Shown: piece by piece, positions 8,326-16,557 of the stretch
Layout of the letters: each line of letters starts with the position of its first letter
Numbering within the stretch: position 1 is the stretch's first letter
NCBI GenBank assembly: GCA_018993265.1
Contig: JAGKSW010000168.1
Coordinates: forward strand, 1 to 48,537
Source of the DNA: Nostoc sp. TH1S01
GTDB lineage: Bacteria; Cyanobacteriota; Cyanobacteriia; Cyanobacteriales; Nostocaceae
DNA: 48,537 nt
Reading direction: 5' to 3'
Notes under the pieces: model-generated
What the model was told of the DNA's origin: nothing
What the model saw: only the letters and a program-made list of their open reading frames with translations
Databases searched by the model: none
Made by a program: the position numbers and the translations under genes

Positions 8326-9141
8326 GAAGATAATAATTTATATCAGAAAATCATCAATAATCAATTAGTATATTCTTGAGGTAATTTTTGCTACCTCGTA
8401 AAACTCATGAATATACGTCCACTCGCATTTTTTAATTTTCTCATTCTTATTTTTCTTTTAATTGTAAAAAATATTAGTTGAAAAAGCACCCAATTTTTTT
8501 GCTCCTGACTGCAAACAATACTAGTTTTATATATTACTTTTTTTGTCAAAAAAGTAAGTATATTTCCTTGTAGCTATTAACTACATAAGTTTTTTTGAAA
8601 CATTTATATTTTTTTTCAGTCAAAAGATTGAATTTGCCTAAAAATATTGATTTAACTAGTTTTGAGCTTATTTTAAAGATTATATAAATCCACTCTAAAT
8701 GAGTATTGACACTGGTTTTTTGACTTTAATATATTTAAAACTTATAATTAATATTTTAAAAAACTATATGTTCTATTACATACAAATTTGTGGAGGAACC
8801 TAACAGGTAAATCGAGCAAGTTTCGCCAAAATCCAATCTGAGAAGAATGTAAAGTTTTAAGAAGAAAAATGTTAGTAGTCGAAAAAAACGCTACACACCC
8901 AAAATCCGCATTTGAACAAGGTTTCACTGTTTTGATGGACATTTAAATTTAAGAAAATGAGGCTTGATTACGATAAAACCCTGATCCCCAAGTCCAAAAG
9001 TTCGTGTTAGTCTGTTGCAGTTATGAAAAACAAAGTGAAAGCGGAACGAGTTCGATTTTAAGGAAAACTTTTGCTGTTTATGGCAATGAATTCCGTTAAT
9101 CAAAAAAACTACTGTTCTACAGTCGCTTGAAAATTGGACGC
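8326..9141. other. Long AT-rich intergenic region
   Basis: About 800 bp between the divergent glutaminase and RlpA genes. Bases 8400-8760 are very AT-rich with many T and A runs and no coding signal. The part next to the RlpA gene has two very short reading frames, 9022-9060 (12 codons) and 9080-9130 (16 codons), the second ending 11 bases before the chosen start. They may be chance. Confidence 0.5.
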
Positions 9142-10251
9142 ATGAACCAAAGACATTTGTGGACTATTGTCGCCTTGTTTGTGACTCTGACTGGGATACC
9201 CTCAATGGGTCGCACTCAAACTATCACTCAAACCACTAAAGAAACTCATCCAGTTTCTCAAAAATCATCTGATGGTGAAGTGGTTAAGGTAGGTGAGTAC
9301 CAATCCCCTACAGAGAATCAGAACTCGGATGCTGTGATTACAAGCATTCATTCTCACAGCATTGGAGGTCTTCAGGCGGCAACCCTGTACATCCGGAATA
9401 TACCAGTACTCACTTTTGTGAGTTCTAAGCCAGTTGCTAGTGGTGAAGCGAAACAAGGTGTTGTAGGAGAAGGACGGGGCGTGCAGTCGTACGCCCTTAT
9501 TGCTGAAAACTCAACTAAAGTGGCAAGTACTGGCAATGTAGTAAGTTCCAAAAACCAAGTCGGCACACTAGACAATGACCCGGTTCAAAGAGCTAGTGCG
9601 ATCGCAGCTAAAATTAACCAACTGATTCAAAACAACGTTGATGCCGAGCAGATTACGGTCAGTTGGAAAGATGAGAGCAAAACTGCCAATCAAGCCCAAG
9701 ATAAAAGCTCATCAGCACAGCAGCCTAGCGATCGCTATACAATCAAAATCAAAGACCAAGAATTGGTGGAAATCAACCAAAATACCCGCCTAGCAGATAC
9801 CACCAATAATCTGGCACAAGACGCATTACAAGCAACCAACCGCCTACGTAGACTCATTGGTAACGCATCTCCCATCGATAAAATCGCCAACTTACCATCG
9901 CGTTCACCATTGTCAATCCCACCGTTACCACAACAAATTGCCATTGGTAACGTCAGACTTACCTTTAGAGGCATGGCCTCCTTTTATGGCTATGATGGCT
10001 CAGGCAGCATGACAGCTAGTGGACAGAGATTTAATCCTGAAGCCATGACTGCTGCACACCGCACTTTACCCTTTGGTACAAGAGTTCGTGTCACCAACAC
10101 CCGTAATGGTCGTTCTGTCATAGTACGAATTAACGACCGTGGCCCATACATCCGGGGCCGAGTCATTGACTTATCTACTGCGGCTGCCCGCACTATCGGC
10201 ATGATTGGTAGTGGTGTAGCACCAGTGCATATCGAAGTACTGGGACGATAA
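9142..10251 (+). CDS. rlpA: RlpA-like septal ring lytic transglycosylase family protein
   Basis: About 369 residues from the ATG at 9142; an in-frame TTG at 9127 is less likely. It has a signal peptide ([23 protein letters not shown]) then a long Gln/Ser/Thr-rich linker (about 30-265). The C-terminal double-psi beta-barrel (about 275-369) has the family blocks '[21 protein letters not shown]' (split: [18 protein letters not shown]), '[16 protein letters not shown]', '[12 protein letters not shown]' and '[15 protein letters not shown]'. In Pseudomonas RlpA cleaves naked glycan strands at the septum; in cyanobacteria the role is presumably cell-wall remodelling in the periplasm. No lipobox cysteine is seen, so it is probably secreted and not a lipoprotein. 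Confidence 0.88.
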   Translation: MNQRHLWTIVALFVTLTGIPSMGRTQTITQTTKETHPVSQKSSDGEVVKVGEYQSPTENQNSDAVITSIHSHSIGGLQAATLYIRNIPVLTFVSSKPVASGEAKQGVVGEGRGVQSYALIAENSTKVASTGNVVSSKNQVGTLDNDPVQRASAIAAKINQLIQNNVDAEQITVSWKDESKTANQAQDKSSSAQQPSDRYTIKIKDQELVEINQNTRLADTTNNLAQDALQATNRLRRLIGNASPIDKIANLPSRSPLSIPPLPQQIAIGNVRLTFRGMASFYGYDGSGSMTASGQRFNPEAMTAAHRTLPFGTRVRVTNTRNGRSVIVRINDRGPYIRGRVIDLSTAAARTIGMIGSGVAPVHIEVLGR

Positions 10252-10453
10252 GTCTGAGGTAATTTGCTGGATGCTAAGGATAGTTTCACTCAATTTTGGA
10301 TTTCTCAGTTCCCAATCCAAAATCTCAAATCTAAAATCCAAAATTTATCGGCTGTTCGGCGTAGTGTTTTCCCTAAACGCGCTAAGCGCGAATTAATGAC
10401 AAAGGCTCAATTTTAAAATCTCATCCTGCATCCTGCAAACTTACCTAATTTTT

Positions 10454-10531
10454 AATTCCCCTAGTTCTCACATCTTTTCCCCAATTTCAGATATAAACTA
10501 ACGGGGGAGGTTTAGAAGAACTAGGGGAATT
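10454..10531 (+). promoter_or_regulatory. Long inverted repeat covering the panC-cmk ribosome-binding site
   Basis: AATTCCCCTAGTTCT at 10454-10468 is the exact 15-base reverse complement of AGAACTAGGGGAATT at 10517-10531. The loop is 48 bases, and in it TCCCC (about 10478) can pair with GGGGGA (about 10503) as a nested stem. The right arm contains the AGGGGA that serves as Shine-Dalgarno for the GTG at 10534. In the folded RNA the ribosome-binding site would be fully paired, so translation would depend on opening the stem. No known riboswitch class is recognised in the loop. Confidence 0.55.
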
Positions 10532-10533
10532 TT

Positions 10534-12138
10534 GTGCGCCTGCTGACAACAGTCGCAGCTTTACGCTGCTATTTAAATAAACTTCGCTCGGAAAGCCAAC
10601 TGACAGTTTCAGAGGATCTAGTTGCAGATGAAATGAGCAGTTGGGATCGGACAGCAGTCGGTTTGGTGCCGACAATGGGAGGTTTACATCAAGGTCATTT
10701 AAACTTAATTAAACGCGCCAGGCAAGAAAACTCGACGGTAATTGTCAGTATTTTTGTCAATCCGCTGCAATTTGGCCCTAATGAAGATTATGCACACTAT
10801 CCACGGACTTTAGAACAAGACCGAAGATTATGTGAAGAGGCAGGGGTAGATGCGATTTTTGCCCCTACTCCGGAAGTAATGGGAGTGGGAGCGAAAAATA
10901 TACAAGATTCATTGATTACCCAAGTCATTCCTCCATCTGCTATGATATTAGGTTTGTGTGGCCGTTCTCGGCTAGGTCACTTTCAGGGTGTAGCAACGAT
11001 TGTGACAAAGCTTTTGAACTTGGTACAGCCTGACCGCGCCTACTTTGGTCAAAAAGATGGTCAGCAACTGGCGATTATTAAACGACTAGTGGCTGATTTA
11101 AATTTGCCAGTAGAAATTGTTGCCTGTCCGACAGTCCGAGAAGCGTCTGGGTTAGCTTTTAGTTCGCGCAATCAATATTTGAGTGCGACAGAAAAAGCGC
11201 AAGCAGCAGTTTTATATCAAGGATTAAAAAAAGCTGAAGCTGCATTTAAATCTGGTGTGCGCCATAGCAGCCAGTTGATAGCAGTGGTACAACAAGAAGT
11301 GGCTAGGGTTAGTACTGTTTTATTGGAATATATTGAATTGGTTGAACCGACTACGTTAATGTCATTAGAAACAATTGAGGAGGAAGGAATGCTGGCGATC
11401 GCAGCTCGTCTTGGTTCTACACGTTTGATTGATAATACCATCTTGCGCGATCGCCAGCCCATCATCGCTATTGATGGGCCAGCCGGAGCCGGAAAATCTA
11501 CGGTAGCACGCCAAGTAGCTGCGGAACTAGGATTAGTATATTTAGATACAGGTGCTATGTATCGGGCGATGACTTGGCTAGTAGTACAAAAAGGTATTGC
11601 TCTTGATGATGAATGTGCGATCGCCGAATTAGCCAATACATGTGAAATTACATTAACTCCCAGTCCAGATTTAAAATCTCCTGTGCGGGTTTGGATTGAT
11701 GATATTGATGTAACTCAAGAAATTCGTACTGTTGAGGTAACATCGAAAGTATCTGCGATCGCAGCCCAAAGTGCTGTACGTCAGGCTTTAGTTAAACAGC
11801 AGCAAAACTGGGGTAAAAAAGGTGGTTTAGTCGCAGAAGGGCGGGATATTGGTAGCCATGTCTTCCCCGATGCGGAAGTTAAGATATTTTTAACCGCCTC
11901 AGTCAGTGAACGCGCTCGTCGTCGCCAGCAAGACTTTAAAAAACAAGGTCAACCCGAAGTTAGCTTAGAACAGCTAGAACGGGACATTGCCGAACGGGAC
12001 TGGAAAGATAGCACTCGTAAAGTTTCTCCCTTACAAAAAGCTGCGGATGCAGTGGAACTTCAAACTGATGGTATGAATATCTCTGAAGTTGCTGCCCAAA
12101 TAATTAATTATTACCATCAAAAGTTATCTCAATGGTAA
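10534..12138 (+). CDS. panC/cmk: Bifunctional pantoate--beta-alanine ligase / cytidylate kinase
   Basis: 534 residues: a fusion typical of cyanobacteria. The PanC part (about 1-290) joins pantoate and beta-alanine using ATP to make pantothenate, the CoA precursor; 'LVPTMGGLHQGHLNLI' carries the HxGH-type motif, and 'FGQKDGQQLAIIKRL' and 'GLAFSSRNQYLS' are the other substrate/ATP blocks. The CMK part (about 305-534) phosphorylates CMP/dCMP: P-loop 'IDGPAGAGKSTVA', 'DTGAMYRAMTW', 'EGRDIGSHVFPDA' and 'RARRRQQD'. The start is GTG at 10534 with AGGGGA seven bases upstream; translation is probably influenced by the inverted repeat at 10454-10531. Confidence 0.95.
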   Translation: MRLLTTVAALRCYLNKLRSESQLTVSEDLVADEMSSWDRTAVGLVPTMGGLHQGHLNLIKRARQENSTVIVSIFVNPLQFGPNEDYAHYPRTLEQDRRLCEEAGVDAIFAPTPEVMGVGAKNIQDSLITQVIPPSAMILGLCGRSRLGHFQGVATIVTKLLNLVQPDRAYFGQKDGQQLAIIKRLVADLNLPVEIVACPTVREASGLAFSSRNQYLSATEKAQAAVLYQGLKKAEAAFKSGVRHSSQLIAVVQQEVARVSTVLLEYIELVEPTTLMSLETIEEEGMLAIAARLGSTRLIDNTILRDRQPIIAIDGPAGAGKSTVARQVAAELGLVYLDTGAMYRAMTWLVVQKGIALDDECAIAELANTCEITLTPSPDLKSPVRVWIDDIDVTQEIRTVEVTSKVSAIAAQSAVRQALVKQQQNWGKKGGLVAEGRDIGSHVFPDAEVKIFLTASVSERARRRQQDFKKQGQPEVSLEQLERDIAERDWKDSTRKVSPLQKAADAVELQTDGMNISEVAAQIINYYHQKLSQW

Positions 12139-12173
12139 TCATAGAGATGGGCATTTAGTTTTTCTTTCAACCG

Positions 12174-12205
12174 AGTGGTGAGTAACTCATTACTTACCCA
12201 CCACT
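12174..12205 (+). terminator. Hairpin after panC-cmk
   Basis: AGTGGTGAGTAA pairs with TTACCCACCACT (one mismatch) around eight bases. A short T run (GGTTTTTAG) begins 12 bases further on, so termination is plausible but not certain. Confidence 0.5.
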
Positions 12206-12869
12206 TGCAAATCTGGTTTTTAGCTAACTATATATAGATTGAGTTTATCGCTGTATATTATATTTTAGTAACTTTAAATATTAATTCATCCCACTTAAGG
12301 CTGAGTCGCAATCATGATGATGACTATACCTTAAGGTAGAAGTATCCCAGGTTAAGAATTCGCTAAATAAATGTGTGGATAAATAATGCCCACAACATTA
12401 TAAACTCTGCCTGTAAAAACCAAAGTTAATTGCCAAAGCATTACCTCTTTTCATTCCCCCCTAACTTAGGGGGGAATATATTTCTTGGCTATGCAAGGGA
12501 TAGAAGATTTGAGGGGTAATGATTTGCTAGGACAACCTAGAGCAATAAACCAACGGTTTCAAATGTCTGAACAATTGCTAAAAAGGCAATTATCAATTAC
12601 AAATTCAGCCTAGCGGTACTAGTGGCTAATTATTAAATACCTTAGTGTTCAAATATTAGTTGTTTTTATTTAAAGTTCTGATGCCAGCCGCATTTGACTT
12701 ATAAAAAAAGTCTTTTGTTTTCATCATCACTTTGGTAGTAGAATGACGATGTTAAGTTTTATGTTTCCTGAATGCAAGGACATTAAAACTAATAAACACA
12801 AAACCTGTAATTTTCTAAGCTTCAGTAATAGCTTTAGGCCGGGAAACAGTAAAGAGAGGATTTCATAAA
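12206..12869. other. Intergenic region upstream of sodB
   Basis: No coding frame is convincing. It contains the palindrome at 12453-12477 and must contain the sodB promoter. A good ribosome-binding site (GAGAGGA) lies 10-16 bases before the sodB ATG. Confidence 0.5.
12453..12477. repeat. C/G-run palindrome
   Basis: Perfect 12-bp arms ATTCCCCCCTAA/TTAGGGGGGAAT around one C. It resembles the C/G-run palindromes at 26472-26621 and 34581-34632 and looks like a dispersed intergenic repeat. Confidence 0.6.
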
Positions 12870-13472
12870 ATGGCATTTACACAGCCCCCCTTACCCTTTG
12901 ACTTTAATGCTTTAGAGCCATACGGTATGAAAGCTGAGACTTTCGAGTATCACTATGGTAAGCATCACAAGGCTTATGTCGATAACCTCAACAAGCTCAC
13001 AGAAGGTACCGAACTAGCTGATAAATCCTTAGAAGAAGTAATCCAAATCTCCTTTAAAGATTCCTCTAAAGCAGGTATCTTCAACAATGCTGCTCAAGTT
13101 TGGAACCACACCTTCTTTTGGAATAGCTTGAAACCAGCAGGTGGCGGCGCACCTAGCGGTGAACTTGCAACCAGAATTGAAAAAGACTTTGGTAGCTTCG
13201 ACAAATTCAAAGAAGAGTTCTCGAATGCTGCTGCTACTCAATTTGGTAGTGGTTGGGCTTGGCTAATTGATGATGGTGGTACTCTCAAGGTAATTAAAAC
13301 ACCTAACGCTGAAAACCCTTTAGCCCACGGCAAAAAAGCATTGCTCACCCTTGACGTTTGGGAACATGCTTATTACATCGACTTCCGCAATGCTCGTCCC
13401 GCATTCATTAAAAATTTCTTAGATCAATTGGTTAACTGGGACTTCGTTGCTGAAAATCTGGCTAAAGCATAA
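12870..13472 (+). CDS. sodB: Iron superoxide dismutase
   Basis: 200 residues, the standard length. It disproportionates superoxide in the cytosol. Metal ligands expected from the family are present: H28 (in 'FEYHYGKHH'), H80 (in 'VWNHTFFW'), D162 and H166 (in 'LDVWEHAYY'). 'NNAAQVWNHTFFW' with Gln before the ligand is the Fe-type signature; Mn enzymes have Gly-His there. There is no leader peptide or membrane anchor, which separates it from the membrane-bound MnSOD (SodA) of Nostocales. It is probably transcribed alone; GAGAGGA precedes the ATG. Confidence 0.97.
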   Translation: MAFTQPPLPFDFNALEPYGMKAETFEYHYGKHHKAYVDNLNKLTEGTELADKSLEEVIQISFKDSSKAGIFNNAAQVWNHTFFWNSLKPAGGGAPSGELATRIEKDFGSFDKFKEEFSNAAATQFGSGWAWLIDDGGTLKVIKTPNAENPLAHGKKALLTLDVWEHAYYIDFRNARPAFIKNFLDQLVNWDFVAENLAKA

Positions 13473-13553
13473 TATCTATCTGGCAGAAGGTGGTTGTACA
13501 CTTCTGCTAGATGTTTAAAGTACAGATATTCAATTGATATCGAAAATATCACC

Positions 13554-13586
13554 AACAGTCACGACGCATATTCGTGGCTGTTTTTG
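13554..13586 (+). terminator. Rho-independent terminator after sodB
   Basis: ACAGTCACGA and TCGTGGCTGT pair around CGCATAT and are followed by TTTTT. A second weak hairpin (CTGGCAGAAG/CTTCTGCTAG) lies at about 13480-13510. Confidence 0.75.
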
Positions 13587-13721
13587 CTTCAGTTAAATCT
13601 TCTGCTCACACGGTAGAAGCGATCGCTCCTCTGAATTATCTTGAAAATAGGGAGTCGGGATGTGAAAGCCGTGAAGGTAATTAACTTCTTAATTCTTTTT
13701 GCCAAAAAAAACATAAAATAT

Positions 13722-13928
13722 ATGGACAGCAAACAACTAGCACAATACCTCGAAGCCACAGATAGCATCACTAAACCTTGGCTATTGGTACAACTACGCC
13801 TGAAAAAATTACAAGAACGCCGAGACTCAATTTCTGAAGATACCTACGCTAATGAGTTAGCAGACATTCACCAAGATTTAATGAATTTGGGTGAATGGTG
13901 GCGAGGTATAGAAGATGATGTCTTTTAA
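13722..13928 (+). CDS. Small conserved-looking protein of unknown function
   Basis: 68 residues from the ATG at 13722. The frame is open from 13641, but the extra part is low-complexity and has no start signal. The protein is soluble and helical, with 'ITKPWLLVQLRLKKLQERRD' and 'ELADIHQDLMNLGEWWRGIEDDVF'. The organised, tryptophan-containing C-terminus argues for a real protein. No known domain is recognised. It lies between sodB and purM, in neither operon as far as can be seen. Confidence 0.65.
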   Translation: MDSKQLAQYLEATDSITKPWLLVQLRLKKLQERRDSISEDTYANELADIHQDLMNLGEWWRGIEDDVF

Positions 13929-13942
13929 TGCGGTAATATCAA

Positions 13943-14028
13943 TAGTCCATAGTCAAAAGTCCAGAGTCAAATGACCATTGACCATTGACTAATGACTAAT
14001 GACTAATGACCATTGACTATTAACTAAC
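13943..14028. repeat. STRR heptamer array (ATGACTA type) before purM
   Basis: Degenerate AGTCCAT/AGTCAAA units run into about eight ATGACCATTG/ATGACTA units. The array ends about five bases before the purM ATG and so occupies its 5' leader and any ribosome-binding site. Confidence 0.85.
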
Positions 14029-14032
14029 TCTT

Positions 14033-15058
14033 ATGGATTATCGGGATGCAGGGGTTGATGTTGAGGCTGGTAGAGCCTTTGTAGATCAAATTCGCAATTT
14101 GGTTCATAGTACCTTTCGCCCAGAAGTACTCGGTGGCTTAGGTGGTTTTGGCGGTTGCTTTCAACTCCCCACAGGTTACAAGGAACCCGTACTAGTTTCG
14201 GGAACCGATGGTGTAGGTACAAAGCTGAAAATTGCCCAAATTCTCAACCGCCACGACACCGTGGGAATTGATTTAGTTGCTATGTGCGTCAATGATGTGT
14301 TGACATCTGGTGCAGAACCCCTGTTTTTTTTAGATTATGTAGCAACAGGTAAGTTAGATAAAGAGCAGTTGACACAGGTAGTAGCAGGTATAGCTTCTGG
14401 GTGTAAATTGGCTGGTTGTGCCTTATTAGGCGGAGAAACAGCGGAAATGCCTGGCTTTTACCAAGTCGGGGAATATGACTTGGCAGGTTTTTGTGTGGGA
14501 ATTGTCGAAAAAAGCCAGATGTTGGATGGTTCTCAGGTGCAGGTAGGAGATGTAGCGATCGCACTTGCGAGTGCTGGTGTCCACAGTAATGGTATCAGCT
14601 TAGTCCGCAAAATTGTGAGTGATAATGGTTTTGCTTGGAGCGACACCCCAGAGTTGTTAAGTGGCGAAACTATCGGGGAAGCATTTCTCCAACCAACTCG
14701 CATTTATGTCAAACCTGTTCTCGCCGCGCGTCAAGCAGGCTTAGAAATTCATGGGATGGCGCATATTACAGGTGGCGGTTTACCAGAAAACTTACCCCGA
14801 TGTTTAGGCAAAAATCAAGCAATTAAAGTTAACCCCAACAGTTGGACAATTCCCGCTTCATTTCAATGGTTAGCTGAAGTCGGCGCAGTCAGCGACGAAG
14901 CCATGTTTAATACTTTCAATATGGGGATTGGATTTGTACTATTAGTACCACCTTTGCAGGTAGAACAAACAATTAGCTTTTTTGCATCACAAAATATTCC
15001 CGCCTTTGCAATTGGTGAGGTAATTCCTGGTGCGGGTACGCTGGAGGGATTGTTTTAG
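14033..15058 (+). CDS. purM: Phosphoribosylformylglycinamidine cyclo-ligase
   Basis: 341 residues, the normal size. It closes the imidazole ring in purine synthesis (FGAM + ATP to AIR). Family blocks are '[13 protein letters not shown]' at the start, '[14 protein letters not shown]', '[20 protein letters not shown]', '[16 protein letters not shown]', '[17 protein letters not shown]', '[16 protein letters not shown]' and '[15 protein letters not shown]'. It is cytoplasmic. It is not next to other pur genes, as is usual in cyanobacteria. The leader consists of heptamer repeats; no good Shine-Dalgarno is seen. Confidence 0.97.
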   Translation: MDYRDAGVDVEAGRAFVDQIRNLVHSTFRPEVLGGLGGFGGCFQLPTGYKEPVLVSGTDGVGTKLKIAQILNRHDTVGIDLVAMCVNDVLTSGAEPLFFLDYVATGKLDKEQLTQVVAGIASGCKLAGCALLGGETAEMPGFYQVGEYDLAGFCVGIVEKSQMLDGSQVQVGDVAIALASAGVHSNGISLVRKIVSDNGFAWSDTPELLSGETIGEAFLQPTRIYVKPVLAARQAGLEIHGMAHITGGGLPENLPRCLGKNQAIKVNPNSWTIPASFQWLAEVGAVSDEAMFNTFNMGIGFVLLVPPLQVEQTISFFASQNIPAFAIGEVIPGAGTLEGLF

Positions 15059-15372
15059 TAGGGAGTGGAGAGTAGGGAGTGGGGAGTGGGGTAGACTCCC
15101 TCATCCCTCTAGTATTCATTTTGAAAATTCGTATCAGTATTTACTTGAATTTTTGAGAAAAGTTTTTGACTTGCACTTATCAAAGCAATCGAAAATACTC
15201 ATGCTCATTATCATTGAGATTTGCTAACGTAGTCTTAACATATTGCAAAATTTAGCTGAGTAAGCTAGTCAAATACCTACTAGCACTGATTAAAGGTGCT
15301 GGTAATTTCTTATCTAATAGGTGTGGTGTTTTGGTGTGTGAATAACTGCGTATATTTGTGCAGAGGGTATAT
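15059..15372. other. Intergenic region with GGGAGTG repeats
   Basis: GGGAGTGGAGAGTAGGGAGTG-type short repeats (15060-15103) follow directly after the purM stop. The rest has no recognised element. GAGGG at 15361-15365 serves as ribosome-binding site for the next gene. Confidence 0.5.
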
Positions 15373-16059
15373 ATGGTGATGAACTGTACGCGGACATCGA
15401 CTTCTTGCGAACTTTTAAAACAAGTATTCCAGAAGATTGATGCCCAAAGTTGTCCGAAATTATTTAATTTTCACATGCACACTGTCTATTCTGACGGTAA
15501 GTTAGAGCCGAGTGCATTGATGGAACAAGCGATCGCAATTGGCTTAAAAGGATTAGCAATTACTGATCATCATAATGTTGGTGGCTATTTAGCAGCAAAA
15601 GCTTGGTTAGAAGACTGGAAGTGGAAAAATCCTGATAGTCATACTCCTCATTTATGGAGTGGTACAGAAATCAATGCGAACCTCTTAGAGAATGAGGTTC
15701 ATATTTTGGCTTACGCCTTTGAGCCAAATCACTCCAGCATCAAACCTTACTTGCAAAGACATGCTGTAACCGGTAGAGAATATGAAGCAATTAACGTAAT
15801 TGCTGCAATTCATGAAGCTGGTGGATTAGCGGTTTTAGCGCACCCAGCACGTTATCGGCGATCGCACTTTGAATTGATTGCGGCTGCGGCTGAACAGGGA
15901 ATTGATGGTGTAGAAAGTTTCTACGCTTATAATAATCCCAACCCCTGGAAACCCAGTCCTACAGAATCACAACAAGTGCAACAGTTGGCTAGTGAATATG
16001 GCTTGTTCAATACCTGTGGTACTGATACTCATGGTTTAAATTTACTCCAGCGATTGTAA
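15373..16059 (+). CDS. PHP-domain metal-dependent phosphoesterase
   Basis: 228 residues from ATG 15373, which has GAGGG seven bases upstream; ATG 15379 is also possible. PHP-family metal-binding motifs are present in order: 'FHMHTVYSDG', 'ITDHHN', 'GTEINANL...VHILAYAF', 'VLAHPARYR', 'GVESFYAYN' and 'CGTDTHG'. PHP proteins hydrolyse phosphate esters. Relatives include histidinol phosphatase, the YciV/TrpH nucleoside-3',5'-bisphosphate and RNA exonucleases, and polymerase exonuclease domains. The length and order fit the small TrpH-like group, but the substrate cannot be told. It is a single gene with hairpins downstream. Confidence 0.85.
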   Translation: MVMNCTRTSTSCELLKQVFQKIDAQSCPKLFNFHMHTVYSDGKLEPSALMEQAIAIGLKGLAITDHHNVGGYLAAKAWLEDWKWKNPDSHTPHLWSGTEINANLLENEVHILAYAFEPNHSSIKPYLQRHAVTGREYEAINVIAAIHEAGGLAVLAHPARYRRSHFELIAAAAEQGIDGVESFYAYNNPNPWKPSPTESQQVQQLASEYGLFNTCGTDTHGLNLLQRL

Positions 16060-16082
16060 ATTTATATTTAATTGTGTTAACT

Positions 16083-16108
16083 ACTCCTGGTTGAATCAGC
16101 CAGGGAGT
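16083..16108 (+). terminator. Hairpin after the PHP gene (weak)
   Basis: ACTCCTGG and CCAGGGAGT pair with a one-base bulge. No T run follows, so it is only a candidate. Confidence 0.35.
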
Positions 16109-16219
16109 TACCCCATCACAAAATTTTCCCAGGTTAACATCTACATCTGCGGTTAATTTTATTTAATACAATCTACTAAATTAGTTCGGTTAAGCCACTA
16201 CATCTAATCCAAAGCTTCA

Positions 16220-16256
16220 AATCCCCGACTTCTTATTAAAGTCGGGGATTTTATTG
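16220..16256 (+). terminator. Rho-independent terminator-like hairpin
   Basis: AATCCCCGACTT and AAGTCGGGGATT pair around CTTATTA and are followed by TTATT. The stem is related to the CCCGACTT hairpins at 585, 26183 and 30346. Confidence 0.65.
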
Positions 16257-16557
16257 TTGAAAGACTGTAACAACACATACATTATTCCAACCGCAATACA
16301 ATATATATTTCAAAAAAACATATATCTACGGCTGTATAAATCATCTACCTTAAGATACAATTAATTTCATTTGATCAACAAAAATATCACAAGACTTCTA
16401 ATTTTTTAGGTCAAACAATCCTTTGTCTGACTACCGTGAATTTACACAATAAGTCAGCCTTAAGTATTGAAGAAGTCTTGGAAATGCTGACTCACTGCGT
16501 ATTAGTCCCACAGTTTTTCCTCAACACAATCACCACTGCACAAACAAAAGCTAAAGG
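16257..16557. other. Intergenic region upstream of the metalloprotease gene
   Basis: About 300 bp without a coding frame or recognised element. The next gene starts at 16558 with AAAGG immediately before ATG. Confidence 0.4.

Noticed and set aside
8748-8942. 64-codon minus-strand frame upstream of rlpA
   Set aside because: AT-rich, no ribosome-binding site, odd composition; probably chance.
15190-15222. Fur-box-like sequence (ATTATCATTGAGA) upstream of the PHP gene
   Set aside because: Too few matches to the 19-bp consensus, and the distance to the gene (about 150 bp) gives no support.
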